In this document: positions 41,090-49,313 of the stretch, one piece after another
How the letters are laid out: each line of letters begins with the position of its first letter
Position numbering within the stretch: the stretch's first letter is position 1
Assembly: GCA_963693305.1 (NCBI GenBank)
Contig: OY855903.1
Span: 38,216,251 to 38,280,250 of the forward strand
Source of the DNA: Meandrina meandrites
Taxonomy: Eukaryota > Cnidaria > Anthozoa > Scleractinia > Meandrinidae
DNA length: 64,000 nt
Direction of reading: 5' to 3'
Translations under genes and position numbers: made by a program
Notes under the pieces: model-generated
What the model saw: the letters and a program-made list of their open reading frames with translations, nothing else
Told to the model about the DNA's origin: nothing
Database searches by the model: none

Positions 41090-41512
41090 CTAAAGGAAAC
41101 GGAAGGCAGCGTAGCCCAAAGCAAGAGCCCCGGCACCCACGAACATGAGTTCACCATTTTTCTGCTGCTGGCTTGGTTGATAGAAATCTGAGAACTTGGG
41201 TTCTTTGGGGGGTATCATTTGTTTGTCAGGGTGCGCCTGGTTGTACAGTTTGAAGGCGTAGTCAGTGTTAGTAAAGTTCTGTTTGGCCTGCTCTTTTATT
41301 TGCGTGTTAGTCGCAATCCAGTCGAGAAGTTTGGTGCGGTCACGGGAGTATTTGGCATAAGCTGCTTGATACGCCTCGAGAGCTTTGTCATGTCGTACTT
41401 TTTCATCAAGTGCAGCGTCACCTCCGCCAAGTGCCTTTGCAAGATAATTGCCGCCAATAAAAGCAGCAGCATTCAATATAGCCCCACCAGCCATAATCGC
41501 GATACTTGCCAT
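41090..41512 (-). CDS. Polinton small membrane protein, 140 aa
   Basis: An N-terminal hydrophobic Ala/Gly-rich stretch (AIMAGGAILNAAAFIGGNYL) is followed by a charged helical middle (LDEKVRHDKALEAYQAAYAK; RTKLLDWIATNTQIKEQAK) and a Pro-rich loop. A C-terminal hydrophobic span (LMFVGAGALALGYAAFRFL) ends it. ATG follows TTTAATATATCACA. I do not recognise the family. Two membrane segments and a place among small ORFs suggest a virion or membrane component. It is followed by the GTGGGG hairpin. Confidence 0.7.
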   Translation of the reverse strand: MASIAIMAGGAILNAAAFIGGNYLAKALGGGDAALDEKVRHDKALEAYQAAYAKYSRDRTKLLDWIATNTQIKEQAKQNFTNTDYAFKLYNQAHPDKQMIPPKEPKFSDFYQPSQQQKNGELMFVGAGALALGYAAFRFL

Positions 41513-41559
41513 TGTGATATATTAAAAGAGCAGAGTTTTTTCAAATCAAAATCCTGGGT

Positions 41560-41574
41560 AGCAACTCAGTTGCT
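41560..41574. promoter_or_regulatory. Intergenic palindrome AGCAACTCAGTTGCT
   Basis: Part of a longer stem GGGTAGCAACT..GTTGCT..TACCC, between two minus-strand genes. Related CAAC-NNN-GTTG palindromes lie at 41,832, 44,069 and 45,408. Confidence 0.5.
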
Positions 41575-41588
41575 GATACCCAAGGGGT

Positions 41589-41604
41589 GTGGGGTTTACC
41601 CCAC
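41589..41604 (-). terminator. 3' hairpin GTGGGG-TTTA-CCCCAC (copy 2)
   Basis: Identical to 41,070-41,085, starting just past the stop of the 73-aa gene. The flanks GGGGT and CTT are shared too. Confidence 0.55.
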
Positions 41605-41605
41605 T

Positions 41606-41827
41606 TTACATGCTGGTGGGAAGGATTTTTTGGTCCTCGAGGTACTGTTTGAGCGCAATGCTACCTGCCATGACGGCGGTGAACTTCACGTAGTTCATAG
41701 CACTGCTGCTGGGGTCAGAAGTAAAATTCTCTTTCACAACCTTTTTTGCGACCCAGCCGATGCCGGCGGCCAAACCGGTTATAGTAGCAGCATCCATGAT
41801 GGTTTTAACAAGTTTGTTGTCTGACAT
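41606..41827 (-). CDS. Polinton small membrane protein, 73 aa
   Basis: MSDNKLVKTIMDAATITGLA then AGIGWVAKKVV (first amphipathic/hydrophobic span) and AMNYVKFTAVMAGSIALKQY (second). TATA (TTTTATATACG) plus the TATCAAC-TTT-GTTGATA palindrome precedes the ATG. No known family recognised. Size, two hydrophobic helices and location resemble small virion membrane proteins. Confidence 0.65.
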   Translation of the reverse strand: MSDNKLVKTIMDAATITGLAAGIGWVAKKVVKENFTSDPSSSAMNYVKFTAVMAGSIALKQYLEDQKILPTSM

Positions 41828-41831
41828 TATC

Positions 41832-41848
41832 TATCAACTTTGTTGATA
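41832..41848. promoter_or_regulatory. Intergenic palindrome TATCAACTTTGTTGATA
   Basis: Perfect 7-bp arms around TTT, 5 bp upstream of the 73-aa gene's ATG and directly after a TATATA. A candidate operator or RNA hairpin. Confidence 0.5.
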
Positions 41849-41882
41849 CGTATATAAAACATACAAAAAGTTTAAATAAAAA

Positions 41883-42089
41883 TTAATCTGTCTCTTCTGC
41901 GTCCGTGTCCTCTTCTGCTTCCGTGTCATCTGCTTCATTTTTCTCTACCAATTCAACAAAATTCGAAGGGTCTTTTGCCAACCAATACAATAAATCAATT
42001 GTCTTGCAAGAAAAATACCACCAAAAACCATAAATGACTACGCCTGCAAAAGAATTGACAACAAATGTTTGCGTTGGAACTTTCACCAT
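41883..42089 (-). CDS. Polinton single-span membrane protein, 68 aa
   Basis: ATG 42,089 directly follows TATATATAAAT. MVKVPTQTFVVNSFAGVVIY then GFWWYFSC forms one membrane span, followed by a lengthy acidic tail (EADDTEAEEDTDAEETD). Arrangement matches its 51-aa neighbour (42,132-42,287): basic start with (K)VxxPQ/T, one span, acidic ...ETD/ETN end, and nearly identical 3' sequence. The pair looks like an old duplication. Function unknown. Confidence 0.65.
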   Translation of the reverse strand: MVKVPTQTFVVNSFAGVVIYGFWWYFSCKTIDLLYWLAKDPSNFVELVEKNEADDTEAEEDTDAEETD

Positions 42090-42131
42090 ATTTATATATA
42101 GAAATAAAAACATACAAAGTTTAAATAAAAA

Positions 42132-42287
42132 TTAATTTGTCTCTTCTGAGTCCGGGTCAAATATTGTGGCCTTCATAAGATCGCGGACTGTAAGAAAAAT
42201 CTTCACATTGAAGTCGTACCATAACAGTCCGATCCCAAAAATGGCTGCGGTTGAGATAAGAACTTGTGGAATATCAACTTTCTTCAT
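42132..42287 (-). CDS. Polinton single-span membrane protein, 51 aa
   Basis: MKKVDIPQVLISTAAIFGIG then LLWYDF is the span, followed by a basic-to-acidic tail ending DPDSEETN. It is shorter than usual annotation cut-offs. The DNA around its stop (GTTTAAATAAAAATTAAT-TGTCTCTTCTG) is nearly identical to that at the stop of the 68-aa gene, supporting both as genes and as paralogues. Confidence 0.6.
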   Translation of the reverse strand: MKKVDIPQVLISTAAIFGIGLLWYDFNVKIFLTVRDLMKATIFDPDSEETN

Positions 42288-42322
42288 GATATTGATACAG
42301 GTATAATATTAATTCGTAAATA

Positions 42323-42826
42323 TTAATCTAAATGTCTTAAAACTCTGGGCCGTGTCGGGCGAGCAGGTTGTAGCTCAGCACGTGCTGGCTCAGGTGTATT
42401 TTTTTTGCTGAATGCGGCCTTGAGCTCTTCACGTTTGTAATAAATACCGATCAGTGAAACGACTATGCCGACAACACCAATCCATTGTGTGGTGCTGAGA
42501 CTGCTATTTTTTTCTTCGGTACTCTTTGGTGTAGCAACTAAGTTTCTATCGTCTGCAATAGGCGGGTCTGGCTCAGGTGCCGGAGCGGCGGCCTTTGCCT
42601 TGTTGTTTGCTATTATGACAGCAGCCTCAGCTGCGGCTTTTTTCTGTTGTTCACGGGCTAGCCGCGTTCTTTCAGCAACCGCTTTGCCAGCAGCCACACG
42701 CTTGGGATTTTTTACGCGCTGCGGGGCTGTAGTTGGAGTTGGAGTTGTTGCTTGCTGTGTTATATCGACCTGCGGATTGCAACTTTGTTGCGGGGTCTCG
42801 CTCTGCTCGGATTGTTCGGTTGACAT
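42323..42826 (-). CDS. Polinton Ala/Pro-rich protein with one membrane span, 167 aa
   Basis: N-terminal Gln/Thr/Pro-rich segment; basic Ala-rich helix (RVAAGKAVAERTRLAREQQK and KAAAEAAVIIANNKAKAAA); Pro/Asp linker; one span (WIGVVGIVVSLIGIYY) near residue 120; a Pro/Arg tail ending RPRVLRHLD. ATG follows CATATA. The basic Ala-rich part could bind DNA, as in core/pX-like proteins of related viruses, but that is only an analogy. No family recognised. Confidence 0.65.
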   Translation of the reverse strand: MSTEQSEQSETPQQSCNPQVDITQQATTPTPTTAPQRVKNPKRVAAGKAVAERTRLAREQQKKAAAEAAVIIANNKAKAAAPAPEPDPPIADDRNLVATPKSTEEKNSSLSTTQWIGVVGIVVSLIGIYYKREELKAAFSKKNTPEPARAELQPARPTRPRVLRHLD

Positions 42827-42859
42827 TATATGTTAAGCAAATAAAAAATTATTAAGCAA

Positions 42860-43435
42860 TTATTCAGAATTTGTCTGCAAATGTTCAGTAGTTGGTGAGG
42901 AATGCTCAGGAATTTCTTCTAATTTTGCTTTGTCATTTTTCTCCAAATGCGAATTAAAATTAATGTGCTTCGCCGTTATCAAGGCAGCAGAAATAGGAGC
43001 AAGAAATTTTCCATATTTCAAAGAGAGCCCGCCGACAAAATCTGTCATTTCTTTGTTTATAATGAAGTCTCCTTTTAGTTCTTTTTTCATTGCATCAACG
43101 TCATCTATTTCAATAACCATTTGCAGGCCTCTTGTCACAAGCGTAAGCAGGTTGTCAACCATGCTTTCGGTTGTCTTGCTGCCAACAAAGGTTTCATATC
43201 TCTTGTAGTACTTTTCAACTTCTTTATCGGTCAAGCGTTTCAACTGCTCATGTGTTAGCTGCACGCCGATGGCCTCTTTGGATTTGCCTGTTGATACAAG
43301 CACGGCCAGCTGCTCACGAAGGGCAGGAATGTTAGGTCCGGATAGCAACTGTGGCACAAGGCTACTATCAGCCGGGCTGCTCGACGGCTCTGCTTCCAGT
43401 AGGTTTACAACATCTGCGAACTCTTGTTCAGCCAT
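42860..43435 (-). CDS. Polinton conserved-type protein, 191 aa, unknown function
   Basis: Start ATG 43,435, 12 nt after TATATAG; an upstream TTG frame is ignored. Acidic/Ser-rich N-terminus; helical middle (ALREQLAVLVSTGKSKEAIG; LTHEQLKRLTDKEVEKYYKR; MVDNLLTLVTRGLQMVIEID); then a conserved-looking GGLSLKYGKFLAPISAALIT. The tail is Glu/Pro/Thr rich. It sits just downstream of the ATPase gene and may be co-transcribed (33-bp gap). Function unknown; no membrane span. Confidence 0.65.
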   Translation of the reverse strand: MAEQEFADVVNLLEAEPSSSPADSSLVPQLLSGPNIPALREQLAVLVSTGKSKEAIGVQLTHEQLKRLTDKEVEKYYKRYETFVGSKTTESMVDNLLTLVTRGLQMVIEIDDVDAMKKELKGDFIINKEMTDFVGGLSLKYGKFLAPISAALITAKHINFNSHLEKNDKAKLEEIPEHSSPTTEHLQTNSE

Positions 43436-43467
43436 TGTCAACTTTACTATATACAACTTTTATTTTT

Positions 43468-44064
43468 TTAACTTGTTGATAATCCGTAGGGGAAGCTAAG
43501 CGAGAACACGAGATAAGAGAACTTCCGCTCTTTCAGCTTTGAGATCAGATTTTTATACTCATCGTGTGAGAGTTCGCCGGCGTAATCTTCAAAGATTGCC
43601 TTCGTGGTTTTGGCTGAGGGAGTGTAAAATAAAACGATAGCCGCCACGTTTTCTCGGAAGGAAGGTGTTATGCTGGTTATCTTCTGGGTCAGCACCCAAA
43701 CGCTGATGCCGATATGTCGAGCGGAAAAGCCAAGATTCACTATCTGGCCTGTGCGCCCTTTCACATCTTTGGAGGCTGCGCAGTCATCGAGTATTATGAG
43801 CGTGTTGGTGCCCTCAAACAGCCAGCTCACGAGTTTCAACCAATTTTCCACCTCGTGCTGCTTGCATATTATAACAAACATTCTTGGATCATTTGCACCA
43901 ATTCGGTGGTAGGTCTTGTTGTGCGCGAATGTTGGGCAGATAAGCACAATGTAGTCAAACTTGCCGCGGAAAGGGCCGTAGATCTGGTCAACCACATATT
44001 TAGATTTGCCTGAATTCGTCGGGCCGACAATCAGAGCGTTGAAGGGTATCTTGCTCGGATCCAT
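43468..44064 (-). CDS. Genome-packaging ATPase (FtsK/HerA, A32-like)
   Basis: 198 aa from ATG 44,064. Walker A GPTNSGKS (about residue 14) and Walker B TLIILDDC (about 95) are intact. An Arg/Gln sensor region (GISVWVLTQKITSI) follows. The size is standard for Polinton/NCLDV A32-like packaging ATPases, which pump DNA into capsids. The AGCAAC-TGA-GTTGCT palindrome and TATATTAA lie directly upstream. The gene is intact, and capsid genes flank it, supporting a particle-forming element. Confidence 0.92.
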   Translation of the reverse strand: MDPSKIPFNALIVGPTNSGKSKYVVDQIYGPFRGKFDYIVLICPTFAHNKTYHRIGANDPRMFVIICKQHEVENWLKLVSWLFEGTNTLIILDDCAASKDVKGRTGQIVNLGFSARHIGISVWVLTQKITSITPSFRENVAAIVLFYTPSAKTTKAIFEDYAGELSHDEYKNLISKLKERKFSYLVFSLSFPYGLSTS

Positions 44065-44068
44065 CGTC

Positions 44069-44083
44069 AGCAACTGAGTTGCT
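44069..44083. promoter_or_regulatory. Intergenic palindrome AGCAACTGAGTTGCT
   Basis: Lies 5 bp upstream of the ATPase ATG and overlaps the space to the MCP stop. Same type as 41,560 and 41,832. Confidence 0.5.
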
Positions 44084-44086
44084 ATA

Positions 44087-45346
44087 TTAATACAACACAG
44101 ATTCTAATTGCCTTCCTAATATATTCATCTGCGCATCACTGATGACATAAATGTGGCATCTAACTTTGTCATTGCCAGAGCCGCTTGCATTCCTCTCAAG
44201 CTCCAGCTGTACTCCATCCTTTGTGTTTACAAGTCGCGTGCCGCTTCCGTGCATAGAGTGATCAGCCATGGAACGCAGATCGATCATAACCCCGAACTTG
44301 TTTTCTGTATAAAACTTTGTTGCATTCATGTGCTGTGTTTTGTTTCCAGCTTTGAAAAAGAAGCGTTTGACCTCCTCCCAAATATCAATTCCTTCAAGTC
44401 CGTTGTTGTACAGCCTGTTGGGCGAGCCGTTCACTGTGACACTAATTTTCGTTAGGTCTGGGTTAAAGTAAGTTTCTGAATGCCTTCCACCAGCAACAAA
44501 GGGCTCGATAAACAGTAGCAAAATGCCTTTGAGGGACCTTCTCTGCGGGTTAACTCTGAGATTCAGACTTGTGTCTGTTGCTTTGACAAAGGTAACCACT
44601 TCATCACGCTGGATGTGGTCATACGCAAATTCTTTTCCATTTGTGTACTCGCTGAGGGCTTCATCTGCCAGTGTTTTGCTTCTTATCATCTCGTACTCCA
44701 GCTGGACGTTTTTCAGCTTGTATTTAAGATTCGCGGGGTCTGAGCCTCTGACGACCTTAGAGGCTGGTGCAAGTGTCAGTTCGAACACAAGATCGTTGAA
44801 TAGAGCCTGCGGATAAAAGGTCCCGTGGTCGTTCAAAATCTGGTGGTCAAGGCGGATCCTGTATTTGGTTCCGTAAATCCCGTTCAGTTTGATTTCTGCA
44901 GCGACGCCTGAGGTCTTCTTATCACCCGCGTTTGAGCGAATTTTGTTGAGGTCCTCACCCTGGATTCCATCTTGCAACATGTTGTCGCGCTCCTCCTGCG
45001 ATAGGAAGAGATCCTCGAATATCTTGTAAATGTCGTAATCAACTGTGTCCTGCAGGATTGTGCCAGAGTACTTCACAACAAGTTTTTCAACTAGCGCCCG
45101 TCCAACATTGTCGACTAGAAAGTTGTTGGCATCGCCTCCGCTCAAATCGATGTTAAAGCGTAGCGCAAGTGAGCCGGGAACAAGGACCTCGTTTTCATTC
45201 AGCTTGGGCACCGAAACATAAAGCGTTTCCTGCGGTTTGGCTTCTGTGCGCTGGAAAGTGATTCGTTTCACCGCGCGCTCCGCTCTAAGAGCGCCAAGAG
45301 TTTTCTCACTGCGTGTTGGCCGGAGGTTTTCTTGTACACCGTCCAT
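44087..45346 (-). CDS. Probable major capsid protein (double jelly-roll)
   Basis: 419 aa, complete. After a basic N-terminus (RAVKRITFQRTEAK) it is rich in beta-strand-like segments: LVPGSLALRFNIDLSGGD; VGRALVEKLVVKYSGTILQD; YRIRLDHQILNDHGTFYPQA then LFNDLVFELTL. A second half follows a similar plan (LKGILLLFIEPF, KISVTVNGSPNRLYNNGL, VRCHIYVISDAQMNILGRQL). The LYNN.. and 'LDHQIL' topology fits the Polinton MCP group (F54H12.2-like), though that is recalled, not computed. It is placed next to the packaging ATPase, the usual MCP neighbour, and shares an 81-bp divergent promoter with 45,428. Confidence 0.65.
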   Translation of the reverse strand: MDGVQENLRPTRSEKTLGALRAERAVKRITFQRTEAKPQETLYVSVPKLNENEVLVPGSLALRFNIDLSGGDANNFLVDNVGRALVEKLVVKYSGTILQDTVDYDIYKIFEDLFLSQEERDNMLQDGIQGEDLNKIRSNAGDKKTSGVAAEIKLNGIYGTKYRIRLDHQILNDHGTFYPQALFNDLVFELTLAPASKVVRGSDPANLKYKLKNVQLEYEMIRSKTLADEALSEYTNGKEFAYDHIQRDEVVTFVKATDTSLNLRVNPQRRSLKGILLLFIEPFVAGGRHSETYFNPDLTKISVTVNGSPNRLYNNGLEGIDIWEEVKRFFFKAGNKTQHMNATKFYTENKFGVMIDLRSMADHSMHGSGTRLVNTKDGVQLELERNASGSGNDKVRCHIYVISDAQMNILGRQLESVLY

Positions 45347-45427
45347 TATTACAAAGAATATAAAATATTCAATTAAAAAATTTCAATTGTAAATATAAAA
45401 TAACTCCATCAACTTTGTTGATAATCG
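45347..45427. promoter_or_regulatory. Bidirectional promoter between MCP and the 465-aa gene
   Basis: An 81-bp AT-rich spacer with TATAAAATAT and AAATATAAAAT toward each gene, plus ATCAACTTTGTTGAT (45,408-45,422) next to the plus-strand ATG. Confidence 0.5.
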
Positions 45428-46825
45428 ATGGCAGAAGGTGGCGAATTTGCTATAGACCAACCAGAACTTGACAAAGAACTTGACAATAAATCTAAAGATA
45501 ATGAAGGCGACGGCTATGTTTATGATGATGATGTTGAACAAGAGATAGACAGAAGTCAGCCGCTATTTCCGCCTGAAGCAGAATCCACACGCTATGGTGA
45601 ACAAATTGAACTGAATGAACTGAGCGGACTTCCAGAAAAATCATTTGATGAAGATATACCTATCCCTTCATTGGGGGACTTTTTTAATGAGGATGAGAAA
45701 AAAGGGATAGTTGATAGAGCAAGAGACTTTATTAAAAGGAAGTTTCCAAGAGTTGACTTCAGGAAATTAGGCCCAATCGGTTTCAGCAAAAAGCCTGGCA
45801 ATGACACTACAATCGTTTCATTTGGAACAAGGGGTGGCGAGACTGAAATTTTCAGAAAAGATGGGAAAGGTCTTCTCCAAAAATTTAAAGACAAGTTCAA
45901 AACATCACTTGGTCCAGAAGCTGAATCTCTGATTGCTCAAGACAATGATGAAATAAGAGAAAACCGGCAGAGATTAAGAGAAGCTGAAAAAGAACTCAGA
46001 GATGCAGAAAAACTTGCCTCTGAAAGAGAAAAAGCCGCCCAAGAAGTGCAAGATCTTAGAATAAGAATTGAGCGAACTCAAGCCAGTATTGAACAAGTGG
46101 GGTCAAACGTTGAAAGTGAATCAGAACTGCGGAGACTGCAGCAACTGAAAAAAAATCTTCAAAATGATTTTGAAAACGCAAAAACAGAGGTGGCGGCTCT
46201 TGAGAAAAAAGCTAAAACCAAAGCCAAAGAACAAACCAGGGTCAACCAACTTAGAGCAAGCCTAGCCGCTAAAGAGAGAGAAAGAAACACAATGGAAGCG
46301 AGGCTCAACGACACAAGAACGTTGGATGAGCTGAAAGAACAAGAAGCCGAACTGCAGCGCCAAAATGAGGAAGATCAGGCAGTTATCGACGATGAAAACA
46401 CATCACCTTGTGATAAACAAGCTGCCGAAGGAAGAGTGGCGGAAAGACAAGAGGAGCTTGCTCGTTTGCAAACGCAGATTGATGAAAGAGAAAGAGCGCT
46501 TCCACTTCGTGAGAGGGTAAAGGAGATATTCAAAAAATATGGTGTGACCGTTACGGCTATCGTTCTTGCTGCCGGGGTCACAATTGGTGCTGTCATTGGG
46601 GCTATTACAAACGCTTTGAGAGCCACCGGTAAAGCGTTGGGAAAAGGTCTAAAAGATATTGGCTCAAAGATTGCATCAGCTCTGCCAGGTCTTATTGGCT
46701 CAATTGTGAGCTTTCTTTTCAAAGCCGCCGGTCAAGCTATCGGTTTTCTTGCTGAGCACACCTGGCTGATTATTTTGGCTGTGGTTGCCTTTCTTGTAGA
46801 AAAATACATAAAGAAGCGGCGTTAA
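45428..46825 (+). CDS. Polinton coiled-coil protein with C-terminal membrane region, 465 aa
   Basis: It begins with an acidic leader (MAEGGEFAIDQPELDKELDN; Asp/Glu-rich to about residue 65). A folded part follows (KKGIVDRARDFIKRKFPRV; GFGKKP-like GFSKKPGNDTTIVSFGTRGG), then a long coiled coil (about residues 165-365). The last ~100 residues are hydrophobic: VTAIVLAAGVTIGAVIGAIT, a Gly-rich ALGKGLKDIGSKIASALPGL, and LAEHTWLIILAVVAFLVEKY. It belongs to a protein type common in cnidarian Polintons, by recollection. The stop overlaps the convergent extended frame of the 535-aa gene inside GCGTTAACGC. A membrane or internal-scaffold role is only a guess. Confidence 0.75.
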   Translation: MAEGGEFAIDQPELDKELDNKSKDNEGDGYVYDDDVEQEIDRSQPLFPPEAESTRYGEQIELNELSGLPEKSFDEDIPIPSLGDFFNEDEKKGIVDRARDFIKRKFPRVDFRKLGPIGFSKKPGNDTTIVSFGTRGGETEIFRKDGKGLLQKFKDKFKTSLGPEAESLIAQDNDEIRENRQRLREAEKELRDAEKLASEREKAAQEVQDLRIRIERTQASIEQVGSNVESESELRRLQQLKKNLQNDFENAKTEVAALEKKAKTKAKEQTRVNQLRASLAAKERERNTMEARLNDTRTLDELKEQEAELQRQNEEDQAVIDDENTSPCDKQAAEGRVAERQEELARLQTQIDERERALPLRERVKEIFKKYGVTVTAIVLAAGVTIGAVIGAITNALRATGKALGKGLKDIGSKIASALPGLIGSIVSFLFKAAGQAIGFLAEHTWLIILAVVAFLVEKYIKKRR

Positions 46826-48585
46826 CGCATAAAAGCGTAAATCAAAGCCGCAACACCTACCGCGGCAACAGCAATAGCTGCTTTGTTATTTTCGTGTGTT
46901 TCAGTGCCACCTACATCTTTTACTGGCTCATCAGGCTGAGGTGTTTGTTCTTCAGTGTCGGGCCTATTTTTTTCAGGCTACGTTGCTTCCTTGTGTATCG
47001 GGTTTGAGGGGTGGCTGTTTGGTGGGTTTATCTTTGTTGGTCCTCCTGCCATCAGCTTTAGCGCTGCTTTTTTTGTGCTCTTATTTACTTCGTCGTTAAC
47101 CCCTAGCTTCATACCTGGTATAGCTTGTTTTAGCTGGTTGTTGTAACCAATTACACTTCCCGTATTTATTACCATCCGCGCAGGCATCAGCCAGGCCCCC
47201 GGACACACAGCAAGGTTAAGCCTCACCTTAGCCTCATCTACAGCAAGTTGGTACCTTTGAACTGACTTTGCAAGATCCGGTTGCCTTATTGAGTCTTCCA
47301 GTAAAACAAGGAACTCACTTTGCGCTTCCTTTGCGCGCCCTCCTGACCCAAGTATGCTGCTTCTAACGTTTACCTGTGAACCCAAAACACAGTAAACGAA
47401 CGCCTCTATCGACTGGTTTATTCGCGACAAACCCGCCTGCGTTAGACCTTCTGCTACATTTGGACAAAACCAGTCTGCCTGTCCGTAGGCAGCGTCATCC
47501 GGCTCGATATAATAAATCAAGTTACCTTTTGAGCCTGATCCACCTTCGTCTGAGAACTTTTTTGACCCCCCGGGGTAAATGTCTCCCTCTTCTTTAGACG
47601 GTCCAATGTTTGACACATAGATGTAAACGCTTCCCAGGCCGTGGTTTGCGCCTCTTGTAAAACGAAAATCGCTTGACGGGTCGACTCCGAACTCATTGCA
47701 TATTCTTTTGTATGAAGCCACGTCGTATTTGTTGTTAATCTGGTCAAAAGTAGGGTCGCCAGGCAAAGCGCTTATGCTTTGTATCCCCCCCATCTGAAAC
47801 AATATTCGCCTGACAGTAAAATATATATGGAACTTGTAAAAAGCTCGCACATTCGGTGGCATAGCATAGTTGTTATCGAAAATTTCGCGACTTATACCAC
47901 AGCCCGTTGTCGCACACCAGACAGCAAAATTCAGCTGCTGTGGCCAATATCTCATATTTGGGCCGGCTAGCCATGTTTTTGACTCTTTCCCTGAATGGTG
48001 GGTGAGTTTGGTTTTTTGAAATACCTCTCTGAACTTTGTTGTGAAATACTGGTCCGGTGTTACGTAAATATTCAGTTGGTCATTAAATATTTTTTTCAAA
48101 CTCGGTGCGGCATCGTGAAAGCCAACAGCAGGGATGGGCAAAGAGTCACCTTTTAAACCACTTGGTGTAAGCTGTTGTGGGAACCCTTCTGATGATTGGC
48201 CAACACCCAGCGCACTTTTCATTTCCGGGCTCCAATATTTGCTGTCTGAACCAAAAACGTTTATCAAATTGCCTGGCCCTGCTTTGAAATAAATTTCTGA
48301 GGTTGCTGTGTGGTGTTTGGTGAAATCGGTCTGTGGCTCAAACTTTGATTTATCAGCATTCGGGTATTTTGCATTAAAAGTTTTCCATGCCTTTTGTTCT
48401 GCTACTTTGGCAATGCTGTTAGCTTCTGGTGTCTGAATCCATTTAAGAAGCGCAGATGCGCTGCCGTGCTGTGAGGGCTGAGGGGCCTTGTCTTTTGCTG
48501 CATCAGCTTTCGCTGCACTTTTGGTTCTTTGCTGCCTCGAATAAGCATCCAACCATCCACCACCACCGGTCCATTCACCATCCAT
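46822..48585 (-). CDS. 535-aa Polinton protein with amber stop and 51-codon in-frame tail
   Basis: ATG 48,585 gives 535 aa ending at TAG 46,978-46,980. The same frame stays open for 51 more codons to TAA 46,822-46,824, encoding an acidic linker and AAIAVAAVGVAALIYAFMR, a membrane span. The body has a Gly/Ala/Lys-rich start, an aromatic middle (PNVRAFYKFHIYFTVRRILF; QINNKYDVASYKRICNEFGV), and a well-ordered end (AEGLTQAGLSRINQSIEAFV; AKVRLNLAVCPGAWLMPARM). Likely a structural protein by context, family unrecognised. The extended stop overlaps the convergent gene by 2 bases, suggesting the tail is original and TAG is new or read through. Confidence 0.75.
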
Positions 48586-48644
48586 GGTCCTCTTTTATAT
48601 TAAAGATTTTTATATTTAAACAAAATATTTTTCTCTAATTATAA
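48586..48644. promoter_or_regulatory. Bidirectional promoter, 59 bp
   Basis: TTTTATATTAAAG toward the minus gene and AATTATAAA directly before ATG 48,645 on plus. Confidence 0.45.
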
Positions 48645-49285
48645 AATGGTTATTGTCACTGTAAATACAACAGCCTATTCAAAAACCAAGCTATATAAGG
48701 CTGTTAAGTTGTTCTCTTTACAATTCGTGGTTTAACTTAAAGAAAGATGGTGAAATCTTCTACACTGACGAAAAAAACAGTAAAAATTCTAAATCCATTA
48801 TTCTTGGTAATTACACGATCGAAGTAATGGCAAAAACAATTGAAAATGCTTTTAAAAAATATGGTGACATATTAAGAACACAAATCAACACTCCTCTCGG
48901 TCAGATGTATATTGAAAAAGTGAATGAAAAGGAAAAAATAAAGTTTGATAAAAACTTATCCGAACTGCTTGGCATTGATCAAGATTTAAAATGGATAAGA
49001 TATGTCAAACGTATGAAGTCACCCACGACTTATTTCATACATTGCGATTTAGTTGACAAAGAACAGAATCTGTTAAATGGAAAACCGTCCACTGTTTTAC
49101 AAACTTTTGACATAACAGGAAAACCACATGAAAGAGTTTTTTATCAAAGTGGCCCACAACATGTCTTACGCGATGTTTCTGCTGATAAGCATATCTCAAA
49201 TATGACAATTTCTGTCAGGGACCAAAATAATAATCTATTTGACTTTAACGGCTTGCCTCTTCAGTTTCTAATTGAAATTAATTAA
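48645..49285 (+). pseudogene. Probable minor capsid (penton-like) protein, frameshifted
   Basis: ATG 48,645, just past TTATAAA, opens a short frame (MVIVTVNTTAYSKTKLYK..) that ends at 48,734. The neighbouring frame is open from before 48,720 through 49,285, and its internal ATG at 48,827 gives 152 aa. Both pieces read as one protein with a one-base shift near 48,715-48,725. Visible in the second part: NTPLGQMYIEKV, YFIHCDLVDKEQNLLNGKPS and NMTISVRDQNNNLFDFNGLP then LQFLIEIN. A C-terminal strand pair ending '..DFNGLPL.F.I.I' is typical of Polinton single jelly-roll minor capsid proteins, from memory. Confidence 0.5.
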
Positions 49286-49313
49286 ACAAGAAAATAATTT
49301 TGTAAATATAACC

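Noticed and set aside
42465..42836. 123-codon plus-strand ORF in the Polinton small-gene cluster
   Set aside because: Antisense of the 167-aa gene, hydrophobic only because the sense strand is Ala/Pro-rich.
48827..48829. ATG 48,827 as the true start of the penton-like gene
   Set aside because: The same frame is open and protein-like for ~35 codons upstream, and a promoter-like TATAAA lies before 48,645.
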